Assembly (NCBI GenBank): GCA_025024175.1
Contig: QCXZ01000064.1
Span: forward strand, 19,282,001 to 19,346,000
Reading direction: 5' to 3'
DNA length: 64,000 nt
DNA from: Rhyzopertha dominica
Lineage: Eukaryota; Arthropoda; Insecta; Coleoptera; Bostrichidae
Positions 12,312 through 26,000 of the stretch are shown piece by piece. Below the pieces are notes generated by a model. It was not told the origin of the DNA. It did not search any database and saw only the letters and a program-made list of their open reading frames with translations. Position numbers and translations under genes: made by a program. Each line of letters starts with the position of its first letter. Within the stretch, counting starts at the first letter, position 1.

Positions 12312-15300
12312 ATTCAAAGTCTCATATATTATTATACATTACTGTTTTAAAGGGGGCTGCATCTTCACGGTATGCGCTCATTGAAGTGACCACGTTCTTT
12401 GGCTATTGATGCCTGCGTGTCAACTTCTTGAATTAAGATTTCATAGTGACATGTGTTGCCACGGCAACATAATTTCTTTAACAGCATATCAGTGCAAGCA
12501 GTTGTAAATTAAAACAAAAACAATACCGATAATGAGCTAAAAATTTTAAAATAATAAAACATCGGAACTCAAAAAACCTTGCGGCTAAAAATCCTAACAA
12601 GTTATAAAGATTATTAATGAAGTCAAACCTCTAGTTATGTTTCGGTGAATCTGTATCCAAAAATCAGAAGCATCTTAATACTGCATGCGTAAAAAATTAA
12701 AATTATTTCTGTTTACATGACGAGACCTTTGGTATATTAAAAAACTATCCATTTATTTAGAGGTATGCAATAAAAAATGATTTAATCGCAGGTACCCATG
12801 CGACTCACAGATGCCTGGTAACTAAAATGTGTTCAAGATCAAGGACAAAGTGAATGCAGCAAGACAAATCGGCCTTGCTTGCATGGATGCACCGCTTACC
12901 GGTTTGGATTATCGCCTTTTGTTTATATACGTTCCCAGAATTATTAGAGAATTTAAAATCGGGTTCCTTTCCCGCATTAATGGCTGAATCTCTAATAAAT
13001 GTCAACAAAACAAACTATTATAGAAGTAAATTGTTCGATACCCAGACGTCCAAAAATATTTTTTTTATTTGTAGGTGCATCAGACTGCTCTCAACCGCCC
13101 ATGAAATCTGAAGGAACGATCTATAATCTGACAGCAAGAAACACTTAAACTCGAGTTATAGCATTACAAAAATTTCTCGTAGGTAGTGAAAATTTTAAAA
13201 TATACCATATAAATAATATACTATACAAACAGTGATATTATGTAGTCGTATATTTTATTCAATTTAAATCACACGCTATCGGTCTGGTGATTTTGTAGCC
13301 CAATAGTTGGCCACTAGATGTTGTAGCGAAACAGATTGTTTTAGTTCGTATGTTTAATAAACAGTGTGGCGATAAACTGTAAATCCTTAAGACAGAGAAA
13401 CAACCCCTTGTTTTCTACAAATAACAAAAAACAAACAAATAAATTTGAAACCCTCCAAAATTATAAAACATCATTATTAGTAGGTACTTCGTTTTCATGA
13501 AAGCATTAGTTAAAAAAAAACTGGTTTGTAAAACAGAACCGACAATCGACACCATAGCAAATTCCTTGAATAGTGCTCAGCTTTCCAAGCATTTCTTGAC
13601 AATCACTAGCGTTTAAGCTTCCAACCTGAAACGAACATTCTAATTTTTCAAATTTTGTTTTACTTCGGATATTCTTTCCACAATTTTGTCTCATTCTCTA
13701 CGTATTAGAAATAAATTGTAAATGTTCTCTTTTATATACTACCTGTTTACACCCACACTCAGTTCCAAAGAAAGTGATGCACCTAATTTAGTTAGCAAAT
13801 TTGTAATTTTGTAATTTCTGAACGAATGGACCGATTTTTTTTATTTTTTATCTGTAGGTAAGTAGTTCATTGTCTTTCAAAAACAATAAAATATTTGGAA
13901 CTAACTGAGTTAGTGTGTTCACCGCGATGTCTACGTCCACAATCACAAGCTCGCCACTGAAGATGTATGTCACAGTAGTAGGCAAAACGTCTAGAGAATG
14001 AAGAAAAAGAAGAAGATGACGAAGAAGACATTAACCACGACCATCCAGCACAGAAGCTTCTCATCATCAAAAAGATTTGTCAATGGTCGAATGTTTTGTT
14101 TACGGTCAAGGTTTTGTTGAAAGAAAAAGAGTGCGGAGAAGGACTGGTGAAAGGCTTAGAATTTAATAAGAGAATGCCAAAATGTTGGGTCAGTTATGGA
14201 GGGTGTGGGGGGATTTCAATGAATGGATAGATAACAGGTGTGATAACAATACGCCTGAAATGCGCACAAACTTAAACATACAATTGTTGTAACAGCAATT
14301 CAAAAACGTTTGTGTATCTGCATGCAACCATTTAATTGCCCAATAGAATCAGGAAGACAAATGTTCCGCTAACGCAATCAATTAGAGATGTCCGCACATC
14401 TCTTTATAGAGCTCGTATTTTTAGATCTCTGCCGCATATTTTGTGCCCAAGTTATGCTAATCGCGCAACTTTGGCATTGACACTGAAATACGAAATGAGC
14501 GAATACATTTAGTGGGCACTGAATGCTGTTTTGCTTCATGATACGAACAGTACGATTCTTATGTAACCCATACAGGAACAAGCCAATGGAAGTCGAAATG
14601 AGACAATAAAACTTTATAGCCTTCCTCTGCTAGCATAACATTTGCGTTGGTGATAAGAATAAATCGTGTTATTGCGTACTGACTAGCTGGAGTAACACTA
14701 ACAGTATAGTCATTTTTAATGAAGTTTCATTCGTGCTTGTTAAAAATGAGAATAACTATCTGCACTTAAATTAATGATATTTCTTCGCAAAGTTAAATAC
14801 TATTTCTAGAAATCAAAATTGTTACGTGTGGGATTGCTAAATGATGCTAAAAATAAGAATCATTTATCCCTATAATCTAATTCACAGACGAAGATCGGCA
14901 AATTCAACGAAGACATAACATAACCTAATTCGCACGAAAACTGGTGATAGTTACATATTAGCTTATATACTTCTGACAATTTAATTTGAGATCAATTTTT
15001 ATGAAATTATGCTTCCCTTAAGAGTCATTTTTACCAAGGATCTCGTCTTGGATGGATATTGTACACCAGATATAGATTCAAAATAAAGAGAAACCAAGCA
15101 GGAAATTTTTTATAGATTAAATCACAATATGTTGGTGCTTATTATTATGATTTTAAATAACGTTTCTTGATTATTACAGTTATTGGCAGATTGTAATTAA
15201 TTAATTATGTAATCGTATTTATCCCTAATGTTATTTATCACTATGTCGTTCCTGTCTACACAAAGCTATCCCTTTTTTCTCCGAATGTATTCTTCCTTGT

Positions 15301-16284
15301 TCGTTTGCGCATTTACCTCCGAGTTTCACCCGCACAGATATAGGCATAAATTTTTACAAGTGCTTTCAAAATTACCAAATCACATTCTTTGGTAAATAGT
15401 TATGTTTTCTTTACAAGGAATTGTGTACAAACTTTTGGTGCTTCGATATCACACTAGCAAAAATTTTGAGAATAAACATCAGAGCAAATAATTTAAACTC
15501 AAATATATCAGAAACAGCTTTCTTCCTACCGTTGTTGGCTTAAAAATGGCATAAATAAAGTTTTTGCTGAAACTGGACTGACTGAAAACTTTTGAAGAAT
15601 TTTTAAGACTGAATTTTTTTATATTCCATATACATATTACCTAACAGTAAAAGACATTCTGAAAGAACTGTTACATAACAGCTATTGAATAGTGAATGCG
15701 AAGTAACACGGTAACAGCTTTCAGTGACTAAGGACTCGATGTTTGGGAGCTATTTCAGCTTATTGCCTGTAAGACGGCTGGTGTCAATCGCATCAACACT
15801 TGAACGGCTGATTCTAAATGCAAGCATTAACAAAACAAATCAGCTCAAAAACTATGGTATGTACCTGATGCATACACGGCAGGTTGAATACACATACCTA
15901 CTTAACAAGCCCTCGATATTACTACAATTAACGAATTCGCGCTACTCTTTGGTTACGCCACGAGGATAATTCTTTGAGGTTAACTACATTTCATTGAAAC
16001 TCAGTTTGGACTGTAAACAAAAATTCGTCTAGACTTGTTTTTTGTAGGTGGCTCACGGCATAATGGCACTTGCGCGTGACTTAACGGTGCTAATTGCTTT
16101 GCACTATAATCTTCGGTGTCTGGATGTTCAGGTGTCCGTCTTTTTTTGCGAATCAACAACCGAAACGACGGGACACAATTGCGACTCTAATAATATAGAC
16201 ATTTTAGCAAGAATATACAAAATAATGGCATAACACAACTGTAACTCTCTAAAGAAACTACAAATTTAAAGAAAATACTAGATT

Positions 16285-19200
16285 TACATACTGTTATTCA
16301 ATTACTTCCACATCCAACGGAAGGGAAGTATTGTATCGCGAAAAATTTTCTCAAATATTTTTATTTGCTCATTCGCTTTAAAATGGTCGAAAACGCAAAA
16401 AACCAAAATTTGAGCAAAAACAATTTTCTTGTCTGTGTGTCTGTGGTTTTGTTTGTGTACACGATAACTTTCGAAAGACTTTATATATGAACTTGAAATT
16501 TGGCAAACGTATAAATCTCAACTACCCAAAGCGACCTATTGTTTGTGGGGTAAGTAGGATATCGGGAAGGGGGCGAAATTGGGGAGTAAATACCCTTTTT
16601 GCAAATTTTTTTTTATATTTTTTTCGTTTTAGTATGTGATTAGTAGTATAACTGCGAGTATTATTGGTTCTTATAAATTTTCGGTGCAGCAAACTGTTTA
16701 GAAGATATTAGCAAAAAAGCGTCACTTAAAGAAAACGGTTTTTCCTAAATATCTCCAAATATATTTAATATATTCAAAAAAATGAATAACCTTCAGATAG
16801 GAAATAAAATTTCTCACAAAAAATGCCTTAGAAAATTTATTCAACATTTTGACATTTTCGAAATATTTCCAAAAAACCTATTTTGGTCCCTGCTCGTACG
16901 ATTTTTTTAAAATTTTTGGATTATATAGAAAATCAAATTTCTGACCAGAAAGCACTCTTGTAATTTTTTTGTTAAGTTAATAATTTTAGAGTTATTTGAA
17001 AAAAACCTATCTTAAAATTTATATATTTTTGCTAATATCACGAGGACTTTGTCTTAGAACAAATGTGTTGAGAGAAGAAATGCTCAAAATCTGATTACTA
17101 ATCGTACAGTACAAGAAATAAAAACGTAAATGTCATTTTGACAATTGGATGTGGAAGTATTGATTCATTTTGCAGCGGTTTTTTACTAATTCGCCAACAA
17201 ATGATTGCTTATCCGAAAGAGCGTTTCGATGTCTGGAGCGCTCCGTTCAATCAATACTGTTGTGGAGATTTATAATCGTAGATGAAACTTGGATTCACTC
17301 CAATAATTAAACTAATATCTATTTATTACCCTGCATGACACCCGATTAGAAAAAATATGTATAGAACAAAAGCTAAAATTAAAAATTATACCCTCCAAAA
17401 AATAAAATTGCCATTGCAAAGTAAATCATTAGCAAATCCCCACTCTTACCTGAACAAATTAAGAAAATATTGTATACAGTAACATAACTGGGACTACTTG
17501 GTGTGATAATCAATATTTCTTTTAAATAAATACCTAGATTTCGTATAGCACTAGAACAGAAAACTGAATTGCAATAATTGTTTATATATGGTGTTTACGC
17601 TAAACAATAACTTTTTTAATAGTGGTTTAAATGGGAAAGTTTATTAATTTTTCTAGAAGAATCTGATGATGATGGCAAAAAAACAATCGAGCATCAACTG
17701 GCTGAGATCTTAACTACAACTTTGTTATTACCACATTTTGCATTTCATTTATAATTAATCATTTATCATTTATATATGAAAAGGCGCTACTGCCCGCACT
17801 TTGTCCGTCTGTCTGATGTCTGTCACAATCATAGCTCGAGAACGGCGTAACGGATCGGGCTCACTAAAAACCCTTTGGACAGGTCTTGGCCCAACGATGA
17901 TCAATATGTACTTGACCACCTCAGCTCCTCTTTTGTTGCAAGGTAAATGCACTAACGCCTCTTTGTCCTAAAAGGCTTTTTTAACTTGTTTTAAATGCAG
18001 CGTACACATACTGAGTAGCCTACTGTATATAGAGCATATCGAGTTTGTAAAAAAAGATTTGTTTTCAAGTATTTCACGATGTTCAGCAAACAGTTTACAA
18101 TAGTTAATTTTTCTATTTTTATAGACATGTCTTGTGGCTTAAATGGGGAAATTTACTAATTTTCCAAGAAGAATACGATGGTGTGCAAAAACAATCGAGC
18201 ATCAACTAACCGAGATACTGGCTATTACTTTATAAATTATTGGACCCAGTGCACCGAATTAAACAGAAAAACTAAGCTACATACTCCTACTACTATCCTA
18301 CAGTCATTTCTTTTTTAGATACATCGGTGTCGTATACTGTTCATGAAACAGTATATAACATCAAATTTCTTCACTTGAGATCGCAGAATACATATTTATA
18401 TGGAAAAGAGTACCACTTGACTGAAATCTTGATTACAGCTTTGTTATTTTTAATCGAACCACCCCATTCTGACGAGCTGTAAAAACAACGAAACAGATCT
18501 GTTTGTAGTTGACTGCGGTGCCGGTGCAGACAGCAGAGCAGAGACATGCACTTTATTCTACGATTTCATATAAAAAAGTGAGCTACTGTAGAGTGAATGC
18601 CCTGTAGATTTTGCGATCTAACCAGCACATTTGATCTACTTATAGCCGTAGTAACGCCTTTAGGTATCATTCATGAAAGATGTTCCAAGATAACCAGAAT
18701 TATCGAACAAAAAAACCGCTGCAAATTGAATCAATACTTCCACATCCAATTGTCAAAATAACATTTACGTTTTTATTTCTTATACTATACGATTAGTAAC
18801 CAGGTTTTGAGCATTTTTTCTCTCTACACATTTTTTCTAAGACAAACAGTCCTCGTGATATTAGCAAAAATATATAAATTTTAAAATCGTTTTTTTTTCA
18901 AATAACTCGAAAATTATTAACTTAACAAAAAATTACAAGAGCACTTTCTGATCAGAAATTTGATTTTCTATATAATACCAAAATTTAAAAAAAATCGTAC
19001 CAGCATGGTCCAAAATAGGTTTTTTTGAAATATTTCGAAAATGTCAATATTTGGATAAATTTTCTAAGACACTTTTTGTGAGAAATGTTATTTCCTATCT
19101 AATGGTATTTTTATTTTTTGAATATATTAAATGTGTTCGGAGATATTTAGGAAAAACCGTTTTCTTTAAGTGACACTTTTTTGCTAATATCTTCTAAATA

Positions 19201-19605
19201 GTTTGCTGCGCCAAAAATTTATAAGAGCGAATAATAGTCGCAGTTATACTACTAATCACATACTAAAATGAAATTAAAATTAAAAAAAAATAAAAATTTT
19301 AATAAAAGGATAGTTACTCCCCTTCCCGATACCCTACTTAACCCACAAACAATAGGTCGCTTTGGGTAGTTGAGATTTATACGTTTGCCAAATTTCAAGT
19401 TCATATATTAAGTCTTTCGAAAGTTATCGTGTCCACAAACAAAACCACAGACACACACACACATACAGGCAAGAAATTTGTTTTTTTGCCTTTTCGGTCA
19501 TTTTAAAGCGAATGAGCAAATAAAAATTTTTGAAAATTTTTTTTCGCGATACAATACTTCCCATCCGTTGGATGTGGAAGTAATTACTTGAATATGATGT
19601 AAAAT
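16285..19605. mobile_element. 3.3-kb fold-back structure with about 0.9-kb inverted arms
   Basis: The left arm (about 16285-17190) and right arm (about 18695-19605) are reverse complements over their whole length with scattered differences. Each arm itself is bounded by TACTTCCACATCCAA at one end and the reverse complement at the other (left arm near 16303 and 17145-17163; right arm near 18738 and 19570). The arms contain no open frame; they include poly-A/T-rich segments and CGATAACTTTCGAAAG. The arrangement fits two inverted copies of one non-autonomous element with inverted ends flanking 1.5 kb, or a genuine fold-back transposon. Confidence 0.7.
17625..18235 (+). repeat. Diverged direct repeats in the fold-back spacer
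   Basis: About 100 nt at 17625-17730 recurs at 18138-18235, sharing AACAATCGAGCATCAACT and flanking TTAAATGGG.AA.TTTA.TAATTTT. A weaker third echo occurs near 18400-18450. Between them lies a G+C-richer segment (17780-17940) with GTCCGTCTGTCTG and CTCGAGAACGGCG. No coding capacity is seen. Confidence 0.5.
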
Positions 19606-19689
19606 ACGATAATTTATAGAAATCTCCGAAAATTAGCTTAAAATTTTCGAGTGACATAGGTATTCGCAATAATTACTATCTACTTTATA

Positions 19690-20110
19690 TAAAGATGAAG
19701 AAAAGAAACCTATTATATAGAGGGTCTACATTGACTTGGACGCTGTATCCTGTTCACCCACCATTCTCTTATAGCAAAATAAAAAAATCTCCAAGCCAGT
19801 CTGCACTGGGCTTAACATTGAGTGGGAAGCTTCTAAAGCGTCGGCTATGTAAGCCAAATACCGACACTCCACTTTTTCGATTTTCGTCCAAGCATTTGTC
19901 AGATTCTCCATCGAGGCGTCCTTGACAACGCGCCACGCGAGACGGAGCTTCGAGCAAAAACGAAGTGCAGTTTCTGAATTCGTGGGCGTGATGAATGCCT
20001 CCTGTTTCACTGTCAAGGTTACGAGGCGAATAGTATGCAAGTATCCGTTTCCCTTGGTTGGTTGCGGGTGCACCCCAGACGACTACGTCATTGTGTAACA
20101 CACGAGTGGT
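19690..20110 (-). other. Anonymous coding-like patch, possible relic exon
   Basis: A roughly 50% G+C patch with two overlapping minus-strand open frames (115 codons at 19726-20073, 110 codons at 19769-20101) and one plus-strand frame. The minus frames read, for example, WRVVKDASMENLTNAWTKIE and GRLDGESDKCLDENRKSG, which look more protein-like than surrounding frames. No domain is recognised. It begins just outside the fold-back structure and may be part of a decayed transposon. Confidence 0.25.
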
Positions 20111-22505
20111 CTTGCAATGTTTTGTTACCAGGAAAGAAGAAATTAAATTTAATTATATCCTTATTGCTTGTTAGGCTTGAGCATAACTTTGACATATCGA
20201 TTCAAATCGGTTTTACTCGTGAACCAGATAATCCAATATACTGACACTAATGGAAGTATATAATAAACGTTTAATATAGATGGAACGCAAACACATAAAT
20301 TCCCTACATCAAAAATAAAACGTCTTTTCTCCTGGAAGCTTATACAATTATTTTTTCTAGGTATTCAATGAATTCTTGCAACGCTAGTTTTCGAAAAAGT
20401 ACTGAAATAAATCAGTTTTGGAGGAGGGGTGAGGGATTTTATATCTGGTTTAAAGAGGGATCGAGGGATGAAGTTACTTTCATTTTATGTGCACCACGTT
20501 TTATTTTAAAATGTAAACGATCCTTTTTTGAGAAAATTACCTAGCTTACTGTGAGAGGAAACAAATATATGTAGTTATGAAAATGCAGTTCAATTAAACG
20601 AAATTATAACTTAAAATATGCATCTACAACTTTCATACAATCTATTTTCAACCAACATTTCTGGCGTGATCAAACGACTCTCCGCGACAATTCCGCTTCA
20701 CCCTGTAGAAAGAAAAGCTTGCTTTCATGGAGAATTAGGTCTTCTTCCAGGGCCTGGGTGACTAAGAGGTTAATGAGGTCTTTTAACAACTGCAAATATG
20801 TATCACGTCAAATTGGCTTCAAAATAATGGCTCGATAATGAGGTCACCCGGAATGCCTCCTTAAACGTTAAATTTTTTATGCGTTTGGTTTATACTTTAA
20901 CTGAAGATGTGTATAGAATAGTATCACTACAAAATAACGACAATTACGTCTATTTACTTCACCGTTCAACATAAACACATATTTATCAGAGAAACAAATG
21001 TGAAGTATACCTGAGTATTGCTCAAACGTTCAGTAAAATTTTCGAAAAACTGTAATTCTTAGAAAAGTTTTATCTTATATGGATGAAACTTTTGGTTTTT
21101 CACAATCCGATGGATTCTTTGGGCGCCAGATTTGTTGAGCATTTTTTCTCGTAGACTGTCTGTTATCCCTTAAAAGATGACCAAGAACAGCTACTTAAAA
21201 TTTAAGGGATGTTAATTTTATTTGTGACAAAACGCGGTAATCTTATTTCATTTGACTCCCAGCTTAAAAATGGATCTTGATTAATTCCTTTTTCTATCAG
21301 TGGTATCATTTTTTTGTAGTTATGTGTTGTGTTCTTAACATGAAATGTCATTGCATAATAATGTTCCTTAAACCTGCGATTACTATAGACACTAGTGGTT
21401 AACAAAGTTATTGTGCTTGCGTACTCTCATATTGCAATTCAAGTACGTGAGAATCAGATCCCGAAAAATTCAGATGATTGGAATAACGTGCTGAAAATGT
21501 CAGAAAGGGATTTGCTGATGTTAATACTATCACATTATATGTAGACAGAACAATTATTGGTGCTGTTACAATATTTTCCGACACAAGGAGTTTTAATTTT
21601 ATAGCTAAGTGAAAGTAAACTGCGACTTGATCCAACATTTCCAAAATCAAACAAGCATTAAAATCAAGTTATCTGATTGGAGGATGTCACAAAATAATCG
21701 GCAATCCCATACGCGCAATGCTTGTCTAAGCAATAGGAGGATACGCGCTTTGTTAACTAATTTTAGATGTAATTTCTGTATTCATACATTATTAATATTT
21801 CAAAGGATTTCTTAATAATTATTTTGCATATACCAATAATGAATTGTTAATAATACAAGGTACGGTTAACAAATGCTCAAGATACATTTTAATTAATTTT
21901 AAAAATTAATGGAACTAGTGGTTGCTTTTCGCCAATAAATACTTTGTTGAGGAAGAACTAATGCTGAAATCTCTACCAACACCCGCTAGAGACCTAAATC
22001 ATTTAATCACGAACGGGTGCTTTCTGTACGGGCACAAAAATTAAGCAATTCATCGTTTTTTGTCCGTCCCTTCCGCGAGAAATGTTCATTGTACTTGTGT
22101 ATTGTGTCAATCTCGCACTTCGTTTGTTACTGCGTTATCTGCGAGAAAAAATTACTTACATGGAAATAATGCTTATGCACAATAAAGAGGACACATCTAG
22201 AGAAATCTGTGGTTCGCATAATTGAAAATAAGAACAATGTAGAACAATCAGTGTGTTACCGGGATACATGCAAATGTACGGATGGAATAAATCGTGTAAA
22301 GTACATTATTGTTAACAAAAAAAAAGGTAAAATTCGAAGAGGGTTACTGAGAAGTTTGTTCCGTTAGGTGTAGCATTTTCTAAATAAGCACAATAATTGA
22401 CAGAGAAATAAGAANTCCAGTAATACTTATTTTATTTCAAGAAACTTCGGTACGTTTGTTTTTATTATAAAAGAATACACCTTTCAGCTGTCTGCAGTGG
22501 CATTT
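20111..22505. other. Intergenic stretch, no gene seen
   Basis: AT-rich sequence with short unsupported frames. One ambiguous base (n) lies at 22415, just upstream of the Tc1-like relic. Confidence 0.5.
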
Positions 22506-22509
22506 GAAT

Positions 22510-23050
22510 TTTCAAGATGCCTAAATTGTCATCAATTAATGAATATCGAATGATGGATTTAACAAGGCCGGTCTATACTTTAGAGAAATTGAATAAGAGC
22601 CTAAACATAATAATGGATTGTAGCTGGGCGTGGTTCCAGGAAGGCCGAACACGAAGAGCAAAATGTAAAGGACGTCTGCAAAGAACTCAAAAAGTCAAGA
22701 TCGTCGTCTTAATCTTTTGGTTCTAAGAATTGCTCCAATCATACTTAAGCGTTTGCAAAACTACTGGTTTACGAAATATGGAAACGTTACTGGTATGCGC
22801 CGCGTTTACCGCTAAAAAACCTTCGGTCTTGATCAGAAGCAGCACGACCACCCAGCGTTACATCCAGGAAGTATTGGAAGAACACGTTTTACCCTACTGT
22901 AAGTCCCTCCCCAGTTGATTTTTCACACGACTACATGTAGGTAGAGTTGTATCGCTGTACAGGTATCCTGGAATAAAAAAACACCTCAGGAGGAAATCGA
23001 TCATCGCGTTGAAGAACCGTTGGAGACTCCATCCATTAAATGTTTTTGAA
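22510..23050 (+). pseudogene. Tc1-like transposase relic
   Basis: Fragments in shifting frames follow the order of a Tc1 transposase. A basic GRTRRAKCKGRLQRT segment sits where the GRP/RPRKTT linker is expected. Then comes LKRLQNYWFTKYGNVTGMRR (paired-like helix region). TTTQRYIQEVLEEHVLPY (about 22838-22900) matches the conserved TAQRYIDEILEPHVVPF. TPQEEIDHRVEE (about 22981-23016) matches the C-terminal IPQEEIDHLI block. Several stops and shifts and a missing catalytic core show it is dead. Terminal repeats were not located. Confidence 0.6.
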
Positions 23051-23054
23051 GTTC

Positions 23055-26000
23055 TTGCTCTGCGACTGTCGTTTGTTGTTTATAGGTACGAGTGTAGCGA
23101 AACCTTAAGTCAAGTCGTTTAATGCCATCTGTTTTAAAGTTTCAAAAATATTGTTATACAATATATCTAACGCATCCCCCATTTATTGAACCCTTCAACT
23201 TACACTTCTTTTGGTGCGTTTTCAGCATAAATTATGTACGTACTAGACATCCCTGGAGGCAGACTTCAACGGCAATAAATTTAGTGTAAAAATATTTTTT
23301 TCTCTTCATTGGTAAGAACCTAGCCCGCTTTGTAACAAATAGTTTACTCACTTTACCTCCAAAAAACAAACACGTACATTAATCAAATAGAACAATTATT
23401 TCTGGGTGTTCTTATTTTTATGTGAGTCAGTTTGTATCTATAATCTTGATTCCCGAACTTGCACTGCTGATGCTGCTACAAGATATAATACAAGCCAAAA
23501 AAAAGCTCAAACTGTCTATCTACCCACAAGAAATTTCGAAGTTTTAAATAACTCATTTTTATTGCGCATTTTAGCACATATTATCAACTCCTCTTACATT
23601 TTATGCAGCAGATGCTAAATGCTACCTTCGTGTGTTTAGTTGGCCACATCCAAATACAAGTGAATACAACCAAGGGATTGCACAAAGCCTGCAAACTTAA
23701 ATCTAGTAGCCAGGGAAGTATGCACTGCGGATACTTATACTTTACTATTTCCATAGTAACAGTTTCGCTGAATGAGAGAAACAGATAAATCTTTTGAAGC
23801 CATGAAGAAATTTCAAGTGTTTTATACAATTGCTTTCCTTAAGACGCCCGGACTCTCGTTTTTGTTAACATAAATCCACGTAACCTAAACAATAAGAACT
23901 GTTAACAAAATGACATAATTTCTACTAAGAAAAACTATATTCGTTTGAAAACTGAACCTCACATTCATTTACATCACTTGCCACTTTAGAATTGCACACC
24001 TTGGTACGACATACCTTTTCATTTAATCTACTTTTGTATTAGTATCCTTCAGAAATATACTAACCTTATTACTTGTTTTTCATAACTGATGAAACTACAC
24101 TACTGCGTAGCGTTTTTAGCTTTTACTAGTATTTAAATTACCGATACGGCGGGTTATTATGTTTTCATATAAACAACTACTATCATAAAACAATACAGTG
24201 GGAAATAGGTATAGCAACAATTCTCCAAAGCAAACTTACCGAGTAAAAATATCCAAATCTTGCTTGCACTAGGACGTGATGTTAACGACTATTTTCGTTC
24301 GCCGCTCACTTGCTCAACATTTTACAACGAGGCGTATTGATCGCACAGAAAACTAACCTAGGCCAACGTGAATATTGTAATTTCATTTGTGAATGTGTAG
24401 CGAGCACGCCACACGAATGGCAACTAAACGGTTATAAAATTGGTGTTATTTTTTTTGTAATGCTTAGATTTAATAATATCTCAGGGTCACGTGCGAAAAT
24501 AATCCTCAAGGCCGACAGTTTACGTGTGTCGTACGTCGAAGCGAAAAATATGTATAATAGGTGCGGATCATCAGAAATAATGTTCTGAAATTACTAGCGT
24601 AAAAGTTACTCTAATTCTATACAAACACAGGTTTGCCACTAATGATAGGAACCTAATCTTGTTTAAAGGAATTAACAATGGGTTTATCGCGCAACGCGTC
24701 AAAAATTTGCAATTAAATTTTGCTGAATAATGCTACTATAGTATTATTATATCATTTCCTATCATGTATCAAAACTAGTACTTCAGATATAGGTACTTTA
24801 TAGGAAATGATGTGGAACGACTTTTGTGCGTTAACTTAAACATTAATAAGATAATTATGACTTAAGACGAAATATATTTTTTACACCAAAAGAACAAGTC
24901 AAACTAAAAGTTTTAGATATTCACTAACATATCGCCACAATACAATAACGAATATGACACGGCTTTTTTATATTTTTTGTTAAACGGTATATATTTAATC
25001 ATTTTCAGAAGTCGCAAATATCAAATATACAATGTTACGAAACTTCAATGTAATGAAATACCTATTTTTAGAATAGTAAAGGTGCCTTATACTGTAAAAT
25101 ACTTCGATTTCCTCACGGAGTATCTTATTTATGGTGGATCCAATCGAGACGGGGTTTTCTCAAATGTGGGAGAACTTTTTGAGTATCGGATAAAATAAAA
25201 GGATTCTCAATATTTGTTCACTTCTGTACTGTCAAGAGCAGCTTTAATTTTGATTTTACGATAAATATTATTCCACCAGCCGGAAGATTTTTTAAGTCAA
25301 ATAAAGTGAAGTGGTCAGATTTTTTTATATATTGATCTAAGTTGTATTTTTGGACAGGCGTTAATAAAACATGAGCCTTTTTTCTCGGTAAAAATGTCTG
25401 AATGAGCAAAATCATATAGAATTGAAATATAATGCTACAATTGCCTTATTTTGTTATTTATTTTTGAGAAAAAAATGTACCTTTCTTATTACCTATGTCA
25501 CGAATTGCTTTTGTCAATATATCAAAAACTAACCCTACTTTTAAAAATCCAAACTAGCAATTCTATTTGCGTTACTATTTACGTTACTGTGAAATCAAGA
25601 TTTTAGGTACTCGCTTATACTTGCGGCGACAGAAATGAGTAAATTTTTATTTTAAGGTATAAATAACAGCTACAAAAAATATCTTTCAAAATCTCCTACA
25701 AATAGGAGGACCAATCATCAGCGAGATACTCCGCGAGGATATCGAAAATAGGACACCATGTAAAATAAAATTCTATGCAAAATCAAAGATATTTTTACAT
25801 CAGCAGGCACTTTGATGTATTACTTTTGTTTCTTCATTCCAAGTATATCCAGTAATTTTGTGTAAATATAGGTACCACAAGTATACCTACTATTTATCAC
25901 TTGAATCAGTTTAATTTGTAAAAAAACAAAAGTAACTGTAACAACAAAATTTATTTATGTTGCTGAAAACTTCAATTATCTGAAAAGCAGAAATCATGCA

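Larger units (their letters stand above)
6560..16284. other. Long intergenic stretch, mostly featureless
   Basis: Nearly 10 kb of AT-rich sequence without a recognisable gene. Local exceptions: CTCF-like cores at 8052-8065 and 8153-8164, a GC-rich patch at about 9010-9160, and an 18-nt tandem duplication leading into a coding-like frame at 12142-12311. The open frames at 13.9-14.6 kb and 15.7-16.2 kb match no family I know. Confidence 0.5.
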
